A stretch of 64,000 nt of DNA from Myxosarcina sp. GI1 (GTDB lineage Bacteria > Cyanobacteriota > Cyanobacteriia > Cyanobacteriales > Xenococcaceae). The stretch covers positions 70,633 to 134,632 of the forward strand of contig NZ_JRFE01000028.1 of NCBI RefSeq assembly GCF_000756305.1. Reading direction: 5' to 3'. Under the pieces are notes generated by a model. That model was given only the letters and a program-made list of their open reading frames with translations, was not told where the DNA came from and ran no database searches. This document shows, piece by piece, positions 36,299 to 44,881 of this stretch. The translations under genes and the position numbers were made by a program. The first letter of the stretch is position 1; every line of letters begins with the position of its first letter.

Positions 36299-36615
36299 TG
36301 TTTTTACGAAATTTATGCTGTAGTAAGTTTTCTGTCTCGATCGCCTAAATCTTACTAGCGGTGGATGTATTTGAAGATAAATTTTTATGACGTGCAGTTA
36401 CTTTTAATACATAAACTTCAGACTAATTTAATCTAATCGAGAACCAAGTAAATAAAATTGCTAATTCAGCGATCGCTTTTTGTATTTAGATGTTACATTA
36501 CAGCTTAATTTTGCGTGCCTTTAGTTGACAAAAGCAAGCAAGACGTTTTAATCTATATGGTAGTTACCAAACCTACAGTTTAAACTTGGTGACTTTATAT
36601 CGGAGGAGAGCAATT

Positions 36616-36699
36616 ATGGAATTATTGTCTCTTTCTCTCCTATTTGTATCTATTACTATTTACGATCGGTTTTTAAGTAGAACTGAATCTGAATCATAG
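36616..36699 (+). CDS. Candidate 27-residue single-helix membrane peptide
   Basis: ATG 36616 follows a strong Shine-Dalgarno (GGAGGAG, spacing about 8) and opens a 27-codon frame ending in TAG: a hydrophobic N-terminal helix (MELLSLSLLFVSITIY) then a charged tail (DRFLSRTESES). Composition and RBS suggest a real small membrane protein. It is not one of the small photosystem or cytochrome b6f subunits I know. No neighbour in operon distance. Confidence 0.4.
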   Translation: MELLSLSLLFVSITIYDRFLSRTESES

Positions 36700-37138
36700 A
36701 TCTTGGCATTTGCCAGTAGAGGGGAATAGCGCATTCTCCCTAGAGAAACTCGTGCTATAGCAAAGGAACAGGAGAGATAGAAATTATGTTGTCACGTCAA
36801 CCCTTTCCCCTCTACCCTCAATTTATACCAATTAACAGTATATTATATTTGTAACATTTGTCGAGTGCGTAGTCTACACTTCGAGCGGTTTGAGCATTAG
36901 GCATTAAGGCATTAAGTTTTTACATTTTTAAATATGTAAGCTTAGCAAGAATTTCACGCTATCTGAGACAAACATGTTTTTTAATTGCGATATTCACAAT
37001 CGTAGTAACTCTTTACTGGCGATGTAATTATCTCTGATTGACTATCAAATATTTATTTAAAAAAAAGGGAACAATAGGCAAGAAGCGAGCGTAAGTGTTT
37101 CGTTATTCAAAAAACTATTACTAATTACTCAATTAAAA

Positions 37139-37386
37139 ATGGGCGAAACCAAAATTAGCGATAATATTCTTGCTCCAAAATCAGGCAAGCAGCTAGTAAT
37201 TTTACTTTCTCTAGCGGGTTTAGTAATTGTTAGCAGTTTTGCTATCATGCCATAAGTCGTGTCGGTTCTAATGAAGCAGAGATAGAGCCAGTTACCGCAA
37301 TACCAGAGATCGATGTCGTAAGCGCTTTAGGACGTATCGAGCCATTAGGAGAAGCGATCGCGCTATCACCATCGCCTCAAGCTTGA
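37139..37386 (+). pseudogene. devB-type (HlyD-family) exporter membrane-fusion remnant
   Basis: The frame from ATG 37139 encodes a basic/hydrophobic N-terminus (GKQLVILLSLAGLVIVSSFA) and stops at 37253; a shifted frame continues with VVSALGRIEPLGEAIALSP, which is the conserved start of the periplasmic part of DevB/HlyD adaptor proteins. It ends at a stop after about 40 residues, and the long coiled-coil and lipoyl parts are gone. So it is a frameshifted and truncated adaptor gene. Confidence 0.62.
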
Positions 37387-37558
37387 AGATCGGGTGATTT
37401 TTGATGTCAGATCGCGTTCTGAATTTGGCGATATTGCCAGTTTAATCGCTCTCTCTGTACCGAACAAAAAACAGAGTCAGTTTATTTTTTCAGAACGACA
37501 GTTAAAATTTGTCCGCCCTACTTCCCTACTTTTTCTCGATTGCGCTGTATTTAAATAG
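37382..37558 (+). pseudogene. devC-type ABC permease fragment
   Basis: After the devB remnant, an open stretch reads LEDRVIFDVRSRSEFGDIAS, which matches the periplasmic region of DevC-type permeases (a FDxxSRxEFG block), then continues in unrelated-looking sequence to a stop at 37556-37558. Order (devB then devC) equals that of intact devBCA operons, so this is a deletion remnant. A further short open piece to 37631 is unassigned. Confidence 0.5.
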
Positions 37559-37717
37559 TTAAATCGCGTTTCAAGCTATTAAAGAGCGCGGTACGACTAT
37601 GAGTATTGATTTTGCCTATCGTACCATCTGACAAAAAATTGTTATGTCTGCATTAAACGCTCAAACAAAACATACAAATTAAGTGATAACCAAACCAACA
37701 TTGGGAGACTGTTAAAT

Positions 37718-39472
37718 ATGCAACCCAGAAAACTTCAAGCTTTACAAATTCGTCACGATGCTGCCAAACTAGCTAGCATGAGAGAGCATCCCGCCCATGT
37801 TAGTAACGGTGAAGAATTTAAGTACCGCGATCGAGCAGGTAAGCTAACTCATTTAGGCAACTTTACCAAAGGATTACCACATAACCCAGAAACGGGTATA
37901 ATTTCCAATCCAGCCGACTATCAGCAGTTAGTGCGGGGCATAGATTCTGGAGATCTGCGAGATTTTAAAGATACGCCCCTCGGTCCTCCTGGAATGGATG
38001 GGATTGAATTTCCTCAATGGGAGTCGCAAATCGCACGGGGACAAGATGTTAGAGCCTGGGAAAGTCAAGGGGCAGGTTTAACCTTCGATTTAGAAGGACC
38101 CGATGCTCAAGCTGTTACCATCCCTCCCGCTCCTACTTTAAATAGTCAGGAGTTAGTAGCAGAAATGCTAGAGCTATATTCGATGGCACTACTACGAGAT
38201 GTTCCCTTTACTAATTTTGAAAGCGATCGCGGCGTAGAAAACGCCATCGAGCGACTTAATGCCTCTCCTTGGATTAGCACTCCCGACTTACTAAGTTTAT
38301 CAACAGCAGAGCGAGCCAGGCTGCGCGAACCATTTACCAGGCAAACGGTTTTTCGTGGTATCATTCCTGGCGATCGTGTCGGTCCTTATCTTTCTCAGTT
38401 TATACTTGTAGGCAATCGAGGAATAAATACTAAAGATGCAAATCCAACTATTCAGGAGTTTTCCGATGGATTAATTCAGTATGGCTCTCTTAGAATCGAC
38501 CAAAGAGTGCGAATAGCAGAACCGTTTAAGGATTATATGACTACCTGGGAAGCCTGGGTAGACGTACAAAATGGAGCCGACGTTAGAGGTTTAGAAACAT
38601 ACTGCAACAATCCTGGCTATCGCTTTATTACCACTCCCAGAGATTTGGCTACCTACGTTCATTTTGACGCACTCTATGAAGCTTATCTCAATGCCTGCTT
38701 AATTCTGTTGGGATTGGGTGTAAAGTTCGATCCTGGTATTCCTTTTCAAGCTCCAGATTTTCTGGATAAACAGCAAGGCTTCGCTCAATTTGGAGGTCCT
38801 CACATTCTCTCGTTAGTTACCGAAGTAGCAACCAGAGCTTTAAAAGCAGTACGGTTCCAAAAATTTAACGTCCATCGCCGCTTGCGTCCCGAAGTCGTAG
38901 GAGGTTGGGTAACTCGTTATTGTAACAACGATACTCAAGACATTGAAGTTATTCAAACTTTAGTCGATGGTTTGGGAGCCGATTTACTCGAAGCAGTAGC
39001 GGCTCACAACCGAGAACAAAATAGTAAATTTAGCGATCGCGCTCACGACCGCAATAATGGCTATGCCAACTCGTTCTTACTACCAATGGCATTTCCCGAG
39101 GGTTCGCCTATGCACCCCGCTTATGGTGCTGGTCATGCCACTGTAGCTGGGGCTTGCGTGACTATTCTCAAGGCTTTCTTCGATGCTGATGCGGAACTAC
39201 CTTTCTGCTATCAAACTAGCGATAATGGCTCGTGCTTAGAGAAAGTAGAACTAGATAAACCTCTAACGGTAGAAGGAGAGTTAAATAAGTTAGCTGCCAA
39301 TATCTCTATTGGTCGAAACTGGGCAGGAGTTCACTACTTTACCGACTATATCGAATCGATACGCTTAGGCGAAAAAATTGCGATCGGCATTCTCCAAGAG
39401 CAAAAGCTAACCTATGGCGAAAACTTTTCCATGACTGTACCGCTTTTTGATGGCGGAACTGTTCGGATCTAA
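37718..39472 (+). CDS. Vanadium-dependent haloperoxidase (bromoperoxidase type)
   Basis: A 584-residue vanadate-containing haloperoxidase, closest in character to algal/cyanobacterial bromoperoxidases. The vanadate pocket is complete: Lys382 and Arg390 in KFNVHRRLRP, His473 in YGAGHATVAG (usual PSGH position), and Arg533 and His539 in GRNWAGVH. Other typical parts are FVLVGN-like QFILVGNRGI and HDRNNGYANSFLLPMAFPEG SPMHPAYG split across the pocket. Such enzymes oxidise bromide or iodide with H2O2 to hypohalite, halogenating organics. No signal peptide is evident. Monocistronic, beside a dead exporter. Confidence 0.93.
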   Translation: MQPRKLQALQIRHDAAKLASMREHPAHVSNGEEFKYRDRAGKLTHLGNFTKGLPHNPETGIISNPADYQQLVRGIDSGDLRDFKDTPLGPPGMDGIEFPQWESQIARGQDVRAWESQGAGLTFDLEGPDAQAVTIPPAPTLNSQELVAEMLELYSMALLRDVPFTNFESDRGVENAIERLNASPWISTPDLLSLSTAERARLREPFTRQTVFRGIIPGDRVGPYLSQFILVGNRGINTKDANPTIQEFSDGLIQYGSLRIDQRVRIAEPFKDYMTTWEAWVDVQNGADVRGLETYCNNPGYRFITTPRDLATYVHFDALYEAYLNACLILLGLGVKFDPGIPFQAPDFLDKQQGFAQFGGPHILSLVTEVATRALKAVRFQKFNVHRRLRPEVVGGWVTRYCNNDTQDIEVIQTLVDGLGADLLEAVAAHNREQNSKFSDRAHDRNNGYANSFLLPMAFPEGSPMHPAYGAGHATVAGACVTILKAFFDADAELPFCYQTSDNGSCLEKVELDKPLTVEGELNKLAANISIGRNWAGVHYFTDYIESIRLGEKIAIGILQEQKLTYGENFSMTVPLFDGGTVRI

Positions 39473-39608
39473 CTAAGAATGGTAAGTAAGTAGACTAACA
39501 AGCGTAGAATCGTATCAGACACTAGTTTTCATTTCGTAACTGTTAAAATTACCAACAGTTTACTTATCTCTGCGATTCCTGCGTAAGTTATAGAAACAGC
39601 CCTAAGAT

Positions 39609-39663
39609 AAGGGTATCTCCTATAATTAAGAGGAGTTATTTATCAACTCTCAGAGATACCCTT
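39609..39663 (+). terminator. Possible haloperoxidase terminator or element end
   Basis: A perfect 11-bp inverted repeat with a 33-base loop lies about 135 bp after the haloperoxidase stop. The loop length and the lack of a T tract make a classical terminator uncertain. Confidence 0.35.
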
Positions 39664-39684
39664 GATTGTATTTGATATTTCAGC

Positions 39685-39921
39685 TTATCCCTCTTCTGTC
39701 ACTTTCCGATATTTCCTATTAATAGAAGATTTTCAAAGCAACTGACATTAATGGATTGAGCCATTGGCAATCAAATTTTCGTCATCTGCTCGTCCGAGAA
39801 AATTTCTATTAAGAAAAAATTTCGCGTAGCGAAGCCATGCCGCAGGCTTATCGCATAGTAGTTCAGGGTTACAGAATTTATAAATGGCAAAAGTTTTCGG
39901 AGTCTGACATAAGAGGGATAA
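39685..39921. mobile_element. Diverged inverted-repeat element (MITE-like)
   Basis: Arms 39685-39709 and 39897-39921 match at 21 of 25 positions in inverted orientation (TTATCCCTCTT at the outer end of each). The roughly 190 bp between has no transposase and includes a palindromic repeat. A non-autonomous transposon relic is the simplest reading. Confidence 0.4.
39823..39858. repeat. Palindromic interspersed repeat (GCGAAGCC-type)
   Basis: CGCGTAGCGAAGCC, ATGCCGCA loop, GGCTTATCGC: an imperfect hairpin of the GC-rich dispersed type common in cyanobacteria, shared in part with the insertion in crtW. Confidence 0.6.
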
Positions 39922-40041
39922 AACAGGCTTTGAGGTTGATAAATTGAACTATTTGTATGGCATATTAATTTTATGTTGTAAACATTGATATATCAAACTT
40001 GCTTTAGTAACTGTAATTACATATTGTTGTTTGGTCGCTCG

Positions 40042-40812
40042 TTAATAGCGATTTTTAATTTGCGATCGCAGCGAAGAATTATCGAAACTATAACCAAAAA
40101 TATCTAAATCGCTTTTGTATATCTCAGCAACAATATTGCGTGTTTTGTCGGTGTAAAAGTCTTTGTAGTCTAGTTTTTGATGGGGATTAGTTGCATTTTC
40201 GTGTTTCAAATCAGGAATATCATGTATGTTTAGCTTATCGACTACATATTGAAAATCCTCTTGAAGATTTTCAAAAAAACCCAAAAAATCTACTTGTAGC
40301 TTACTACTACCTGGAATCAATAAAAAATCTACTTGTGGTCTAAAATGCCTCCATTTTTGAATAATGGGTTTGTGCAGTCCCATCCGCACAAAGTCATCAA
40401 AACTCGCAAAAGGAGCAATTTCTGCTGCTGCCCATCTTTTGTCTTCTTTAGTCAAGCCTCCTTTCTGAAGAAAGTTGTATGCCGAGAAAACTCGATCCCA
40501 GGGGTTTCTCACAAAAGTAAATTTAAAATAGCGATCGAATTCCGATTGAGAAAAAACCAATTGATATTTTGATAGGGTTGTATGATGTCCTGCAAAGTTA
40601 CCAAATAGTGCTTTACATATAGATACCCCTGCTGCCTTTGGTACGTGTACAAAAATACACTGATGGCGATCGAAAGGTTTATAAGAGCAACCACCAATCG
40701 TATCGATCGCTCTCATTTGTTGCATTCTTTTGAATGCCTGGGGTTTGGTTTGGGAAAACAGTAAGCGGCGTGTATCGTGCGGCAGCGAGTAAAAAGCCTT
40801 TTTTAGTAGCAT
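40042..40812 (-). CDS. Sulfotransferase family 2 (carbohydrate sulfotransferase-like)
   Basis: A 256-residue PAPS-dependent sulfotransferase. The 5'-phosphosulfate loop is CIFVHVPKAAGVSICKALFG (HxPKxAG) and the 3'-phosphate site FVRNPWDRVFSAYNFL, as in chondroitin/HNK-1-type family-2 enzymes. No clear N-terminal signal anchor, as in other bacterial members. It probably sulfates a glycan or lipid. It is isolated here, but another sulfotransferase sits in the glycan operon at 51643-52542. Confidence 0.88.
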   Translation of the reverse strand: MLLKKAFYSLPHDTRRLLFSQTKPQAFKRMQQMRAIDTIGGCSYKPFDRHQCIFVHVPKAAGVSICKALFGNFAGHHTTLSKYQLVFSQSEFDRYFKFTFVRNPWDRVFSAYNFLQKGGLTKEDKRWAAAEIAPFASFDDFVRMGLHKPIIQKWRHFRPQVDFLLIPGSSKLQVDFLGFFENLQEDFQYVVDKLNIHDIPDLKHENATNPHQKLDYKDFYTDKTRNIVAEIYKSDLDIFGYSFDNSSLRSQIKNRY

Positions 40813-40859
40813 TTTGCCTCTCAGAGATATTTGTGTGCGAACAGCTAATCTTTACCAAA

Positions 40860-40879
40860 GGAAACTAGTTTGAGTTTCC
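40860..40879. repeat. Short inverted repeat upstream of the sulfotransferase
   Basis: GGAAACT (40860-40866) and AGTTTCC (40873-40879), loop 6, located about 50 bp before the sulfotransferase start. It could be an operator or chance; no regulator is known to me for it. Confidence 0.25.
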
Positions 40880-41062
40880 AACTTATTTGAGTATAGTGAC
40901 ACAGTTTTTATACTGTTTGGCAATTCTTTAAAAATATATTTTGAGAGAGACTAAAAAAACTTATAGTTGCCTTGCTACTCAAACTCCACATAAGCTACGA
41001 TCGCAGACTGCCATAAATTAATAAAATAGAAACAAATCGCATTTAAAATCGATCGCGCTTTT

Positions 41063-41461
41063 ATGAGCAAACCATCTTTCAAAACTAGACTGGCTTGGGA
41101 ACAAGCGCAGATATTGATGCAGCCTGCCTTGCTGAGAGTTGTAGATAATATCCGCAAAGAATTAGAAACATCTGATTGGAAAGGAACTTACAAAGAAGTA
41201 AGCGATCCCATTCCTGGCTATCATCTTTGTTTGACCAAACAGCAATATCATATTGAGGTTGATGTGTGGGAGTTATGTTATCGTGTCTGTTTTCAAGAAT
41301 ACAATCCCGTTCGACATTTGTTTAGTGAAGACGACCCTCGTCCTTATAAAGTCGAAATCGATACTCGTTTACTAGACGATATTGGTGAAATAGATTGGCA
41401 GTTACTCGAATCTAAAGCACAACAGGCAGTAAGAAGAGTGTTTGAAACTTTGCCGCAATAG
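41063..41461 (+). CDS. Conserved-looking protein of unknown function
   Basis: A 132-residue soluble protein, not recognised. It starts with a helix-rich part (LAWEQAQILMQPALLRVVDNIRKELE), then a beta-like middle (PGYHLCLTKQQYHIEVDVWELCYRVCF) and an acidic C-terminal half. Coding looks real (balanced composition, ATG in position, HIP1-type codon use of the region). 88 bp upstream of ygfZ on the same strand, so possibly co-transcribed. Confidence 0.7.
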   Translation: MSKPSFKTRLAWEQAQILMQPALLRVVDNIRKELETSDWKGTYKEVSDPIPGYHLCLTKQQYHIEVDVWELCYRVCFQEYNPVRHLFSEDDPRPYKVEIDTRLLDDIGEIDWQLLESKAQQAVRRVFETLPQ

Positions 41462-41470
41462 GCAACGGCG

Positions 41471-41487
41471 ATTCGCGAAGCGCGAAT
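41471..41487 (+). terminator. Hairpin after the 132-residue gene
   Basis: ATTCGCG-AAG-CGCGAAT forms a perfect 7-bp stem starting 10 bp after the stop. No T tract follows immediately. It may be a transcript-end hairpin or a palindromic dispersed repeat. Confidence 0.4.
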
Positions 41488-41549
41488 GCAAGTAAAAGAT
41501 AGATTTTTTTCTGCTTTAACCAGATAGACAAACGATAATTTTTAAAACA

Positions 41550-42590
41550 ATGAAAAAGTTACGTCAGCTTCAGCAAGAATTAGGAGCGATTTTGGATGAT
41601 ACGAATAGTGTTCCCTTGAGTTTTAATAACGACCGACAGGCACTATCGGCTATAGAAGACCGCGTTATTTTATGCGATCGCTCTCATTGGGGAGTATTAA
41701 AAGTTGGCGGGGAAGACCGTTTGCGCTATCTACACAATCAAAGCACTAATGATTTTGCCAGTCTCCAGGCAGGACAGGGTTGCGATACGGTGTTCGTGAC
41801 TTCTACCGCTCGCACTCTCGACTTAGCTACCGCCTTGATAACTGAAGATGACGTTTTAATTTTAGTTGCCCCCAATCGCCGTCGGCAGTTGCTAGAATGG
41901 CTCGATCGCTTTATTTTTCCGTTCGATAAAGTCGAACTTAGCGATGTTTCGACAGAATATGCAGTTTTTAGCCTTATCGGTAATAAAAGCTCGGCTTTTT
42001 TAGCTCAGTTAGATCTAGACTCTCTTGAAGGACATAGCAATGGTAATCATAAATTATTGTCTATAGATAGTGTTGCGGTCAGAACTGCTGTAGGAAGCGG
42101 TTTGGTAACTCCTGGCTACACCTTATTCGTACCGAGTGAGGGAGCGGCAAAAATTTGGTCTAAATTAATGACCTTGGGAGTTATTCCAGCAGGTGAGAGA
42201 GTTTGGGAAACTTTGCGAATTCAGCAAGGAAGACCCACTCCAGACCTAGAACTTACCGAAGATTACAATCCTTTAGAAGCAGGTTTGTGGCAAACAATTT
42301 CATTTGATAAAGGTTGTTATATCGGTCAAGAAACTATTGCTCGTTTGAATACCTACAAAGGTGTAAAACAGAAACTTTGGGGAATTGAACTAAGTCAAGC
42401 TGTCAAGCCTGGAACACCCTTATCTATTGAAAATAGCAAGATAGGTGTTTTAACTAGCTGTACGGACACTCCCAATGGAGTACGCGGTTTGGCTTACGTA
42501 CGCTCTGTCGCAGGGGGAGAGGGTTTGCAGGTAAAAGTGGGCGAGGCAATAGGAAAGTTGGTTGCAGTTCCTTTTCTGCGCCATGAATAA
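41550..42590 (+). CDS. ygfZ: YgfZ/GcvT-like folate-binding protein (Fe-S cluster repair)
   Basis: A 346-residue member of the YgfZ/IBA57 group, which uses tetrahydrofolate to help maintain certain 4Fe-4S enzymes. The signature KGCYIGQE occurs as DKGCYIGQETIARL; the GcvT-like N-terminal part includes LKVGGEDRLRYLHNQSTNDF. The C-terminal beta-barrel has GVLTSCTDTPNGVRGLAYVR. Monocistronic or with the preceding small gene. Confidence 0.92.
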   Translation: MKKLRQLQQELGAILDDTNSVPLSFNNDRQALSAIEDRVILCDRSHWGVLKVGGEDRLRYLHNQSTNDFASLQAGQGCDTVFVTSTARTLDLATALITEDDVLILVAPNRRRQLLEWLDRFIFPFDKVELSDVSTEYAVFSLIGNKSSAFLAQLDLDSLEGHSNGNHKLLSIDSVAVRTAVGSGLVTPGYTLFVPSEGAAKIWSKLMTLGVIPAGERVWETLRIQQGRPTPDLELTEDYNPLEAGLWQTISFDKGCYIGQETIARLNTYKGVKQKLWGIELSQAVKPGTPLSIENSKIGVLTSCTDTPNGVRGLAYVRSVAGGEGLQVKVGEAIGKLVAVPFLRHE

Positions 42591-42740
42591 ACTATTTTTA
42601 CTCCTTTAAGTAAGTAGACAGAAATTAAATACAAAATAATTAAAAGTTAGTACATCACTTTTTCACCTTTGTTACTCCTGTCTTCTAATCCTTACAGTTA
42701 ACTTTAATTTAGTCCATCTACTTACTAACTATTTTCTCGG

Positions 42741-43358
42741 TTAAATTTCTTCCTGTTTATTGCCACTTTCTGCTTCTCTATCTTCAGTCAACAACTGTTC
42801 TTCACTTAACTGTTGGCGACCGTTTTTAACTACGCTCAACATATCGTTGAGCTGCTGTTCGATATTGCCCAGGACACCATCGGCATAGCTATCGGCACCT
42901 GCCAAAATTTCTTGGTATTCTGTAAGTGCCATCTGCCGCATCTGCTCGCATTCTCGCTCTGTTTTGAGCTTGAGTTTGGCTGCTGCTAATTCGGCTTTAC
43001 GTACTACAGTAGATTCTTCGACAATTTCGGCAGCTTTAGCTTCGGCAGCACTTACCATGTTCTCAACATATATTTCTGTCTGACGCACGATTTCTTCTTG
43101 ACGCTCGCTCATATCGATGGCGATTGCTAGCTGAGAAGGTAAATTACGTTTGATTATTTCGAGGCAATCTAACAAAGACTGGCGGTCGAGTACGACTAAC
43201 TCTGTAAGAGGTACGTGAGTCCCGTTCATAATTAAAGTTTGAAGATACTCGAGTTCGCGAAAAATATTAAAATCTGGTTTCCCAGCTTCTGCTATATTGG
43301 TCGAGGCTTCCGATCGCTGCATTTGTCGATCTTGTTGGACGGGTTCGGAATGCAACAT
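42741..43358 (-). CDS. DivIVA-like coiled-coil protein (Cdv3-like)
   Basis: A 205-residue protein with an N-terminal part (FNIFRELEYLQTLIMNGTHVPLTELVVLDRQSLLDCLEIIKRNLP) followed by a long charged coiled coil rich in Glu/Ala/Lys (about residues 85-165). This arrangement fits the cyanobacterial DivIVA-like/Cdv3 cell-division group, but the similarity is to the overall type, so the symbol is left blank. It lies about 100 bp downstream of coaD on the same strand. Confidence 0.65.
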   Translation of the reverse strand: MLHSEPVQQDRQMQRSEASTNIAEAGKPDFNIFRELEYLQTLIMNGTHVPLTELVVLDRQSLLDCLEIIKRNLPSQLAIAIDMSERQEEIVRQTEIYVENMVSAAEAKAAEIVEESTVVRKAELAAAKLKLKTERECEQMRQMALTEYQEILAGADSYADGVLGNIEQQLNDMLSVVKNGRQQLSEEQLLTEDREAESGNKQEEI

Positions 43359-43456
43359 TGCTTAATAATTTTTTTATTGCTATCTGTTATACGTTAACTT
43401 TATAATTTTTGTCGAAATTCTTCACCTTATTGTTATTTTTAAAAGTTCGATCGCGC

Positions 43457-43942
43457 TTATTTTGCTATGTCTTGAAACTTGTGATCGAGATCTTTAGCCA
43501 CATTTTCGGGAACTAGATGCTCGATCGAGCCTCCAAATTGAGCGATTTCTTTGACTACGCTGCTGCTTAGAAAACTATATTCTTTGGCAGTAGCTAAAAA
43601 TACTGTCTCGATATCTCGATACAGAGTTTTATTAGTATGAGCCATCTGCAATTCTTTTTCAAAGTCAGACAAGACTCTCAGCCCTCTTAATAAAACTCCT
43701 GCATTAGTTAACTTAGCATAGTCTACAGTCAATCCTTTAAAACTATTAACTTTGACGTTTGGTAGATGCCTGGTTGAGTAACTAATTTGTGTGATTCTTT
43801 CTTCTACAGTAAATAAAGGTTGCTTACTAGGGTTGGAGAGGACGGCAACAATTACTAATTCAAATAATTTGGTACCTCGCTCGATAATATCGAGATGACC
43901 TAGAGTAACGGGATCGAAACTACCTGGATAAATGGCAATCAT
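43457..43942 (-). CDS. coaD: Phosphopantetheine adenylyltransferase
   Basis: CoaD makes dephospho-CoA in coenzyme A synthesis. 161 residues, the normal length. The nucleotidyltransferase motif is [20 protein letters not shown] (TxGH), with [20 protein letters not shown] and the ISSS-like [15 protein letters not shown] near the C-terminus. It lies about 10 bp downstream of the Kir-type channel gene, same strand. Confidence 0.98.
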   Translation of the reverse strand: MIAIYPGSFDPVTLGHLDIIERGTKLFELVIVAVLSNPSKQPLFTVEERITQISYSTRHLPNVKVNSFKGLTVDYAKLTNAGVLLRGLRVLSDFEKELQMAHTNKTLYRDIETVFLATAKEYSFLSSSVVKEIAQFGGSIEHLVPENVAKDLDHKFQDIAK

Positions 43943-43951
43943 AATTGTTTT

Positions 43952-44881
43952 TTATTTATATTGGCGATCGCTTGCAGGAACTACTTCGTTAAAACGCCTA
44001 TAGTCAACAGTATATGTACATTGGTCGGTTTTATTCAAAATATCGACAAAGCGCATTCCCCAACGCAAATCTTGAGGTTGATAAGCATGACGAGCGTGGA
44101 TTGTTTGGGAAAAGGTTTCGTCTAAACCCGTCAAAATAACAATAATTTCTAAATCTAAATCGATTAAAGAGTCTGCCGTTTCTTTGTAGAGGGGACTGAG
44201 TTCGTCTATGGGGTGCATAACTAGCCAACTCAAGCGAAAACTGGGAGATTCCGATCGCAATAACTCTAAATTATAAAAACGTCTTAATTCTATACCTTCA
44301 CTGCTAATCTGATTTTTGAGCAGACTGACTTTAAGACGAGCTTCAATAATTCGATTATCTCTTTGGTTGGCTACCCGAAACATCAAAGTGGGTACGCCAT
44401 TAAAAGGACAAATAACTGCTACCTTGCTAAACATTACTCTAGCACTCGGCTGAGCAAAACGAGCGAAGATTAGTCCCGTTGCCATCGCCACTAAAATCAA
44501 ACCTACTAAAACTTCTACAGTAACTAAGACTTGAGCGTATATGGTTTGAGGATACATTGCGCCGTAGCCAATAGTAGACATACTTTGAATACTAAAGAAA
44601 AAAGCATCGCTAAATGAATCGGGATCGGCGTTGGCAATACCATCTTTGGTAGTTAAATAGGCATAGGCAAAAATAATGTTAACCGCTAAATAAAATAAAA
44701 CGATAAATAGTAAAAAGCTCGTCCAAGTAATTACCAGCAACCAGTGATAAAAATCGCTGAATGGATGCTCGAAAAACTTTAAAAATTTGTTAGGCGATCG
44801 CTTTTTCTGATTAAAAATAGACGGCACGCTCCGTCTATTTTTGGTACGCTTTAACTTTCGTTTGTCGATCTTCATATCCAT
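43952..44881 (-). CDS. Inward-rectifier-type potassium channel (KirBac-like), paralogue 2
   Basis: A 309-residue channel with the same layout as the gene at 4355: two transmembrane helices, a pore loop with SMSTIGYGAMYP and a Kir cytoplasmic domain (PTLMFRVANQRDNRIIEARLKV, SFRLSWLVMHPIDELSPLY). It has a longer, strongly basic N-terminus (MDMKIDKRKLKRTKNRR). It begins on the base after the epimerase stop and runs into coaD, so the four minus-strand genes epimerase-Kir-coaD-DivIVA-like are probably one operon. Confidence 0.93.
   Translation of the reverse strand: MDMKIDKRKLKRTKNRRSVPSIFNQKKRSPNKFLKFFEHPFSDFYHWLLVITWTSFLLFIVLFYLAVNIIFAYAYLTTKDGIANADPDSFSDAFFFSIQSMSTIGYGAMYPQTIYAQVLVTVEVLVGLILVAMATGLIFARFAQPSARVMFSKVAVICPFNGVPTLMFRVANQRDNRIIEARLKVSLLKNQISSEGIELRRFYNLELLRSESPSFRLSWLVMHPIDELSPLYKETADSLIDLDLEIIVILTGLDETFSQTIHARHAYQPQDLRWGMRFVDILNKTDQCTYTVDYRRFNEVVPASDRQYK

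Larger units (their letters stand above)
36299..37717. other. Long intergenic/accessory stretch between aqpZ and the haloperoxidase
   Basis: About 1.4 kb. It holds a possible 27-codon membrane peptide (36616-36699), AT-rich DNA without a recognisable gene (36700-37138, including a small tandem AGGCATTA repeat near 36898), and broken exporter-gene fragments (37139-37558) followed by a further short open stretch to 37631. No RNA gene was recognised. Confidence 0.6.
39473..40041. other. Repeat-rich intergenic region downstream of the haloperoxidase
   Basis: About 570 bp without a gene. It contains a perfect 11-bp inverted repeat (AAGGGTATCTC 39609-39619 / 39653-39663), a diverged long inverted repeat (39685-39709 against 39897-39921), and a palindromic interspersed repeat (39823-39858) between the latter's arms. 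Reads as a decayed mobile element or MITE. Confidence 0.5.

Noticed and set aside
36786-36854. A 22-codon ORF (MLSRQPFPLYPQF...)
   Set aside because: No clear ribosome-binding site or helix, Pro-rich, and it lies in AT-rich debris; chance is likely.
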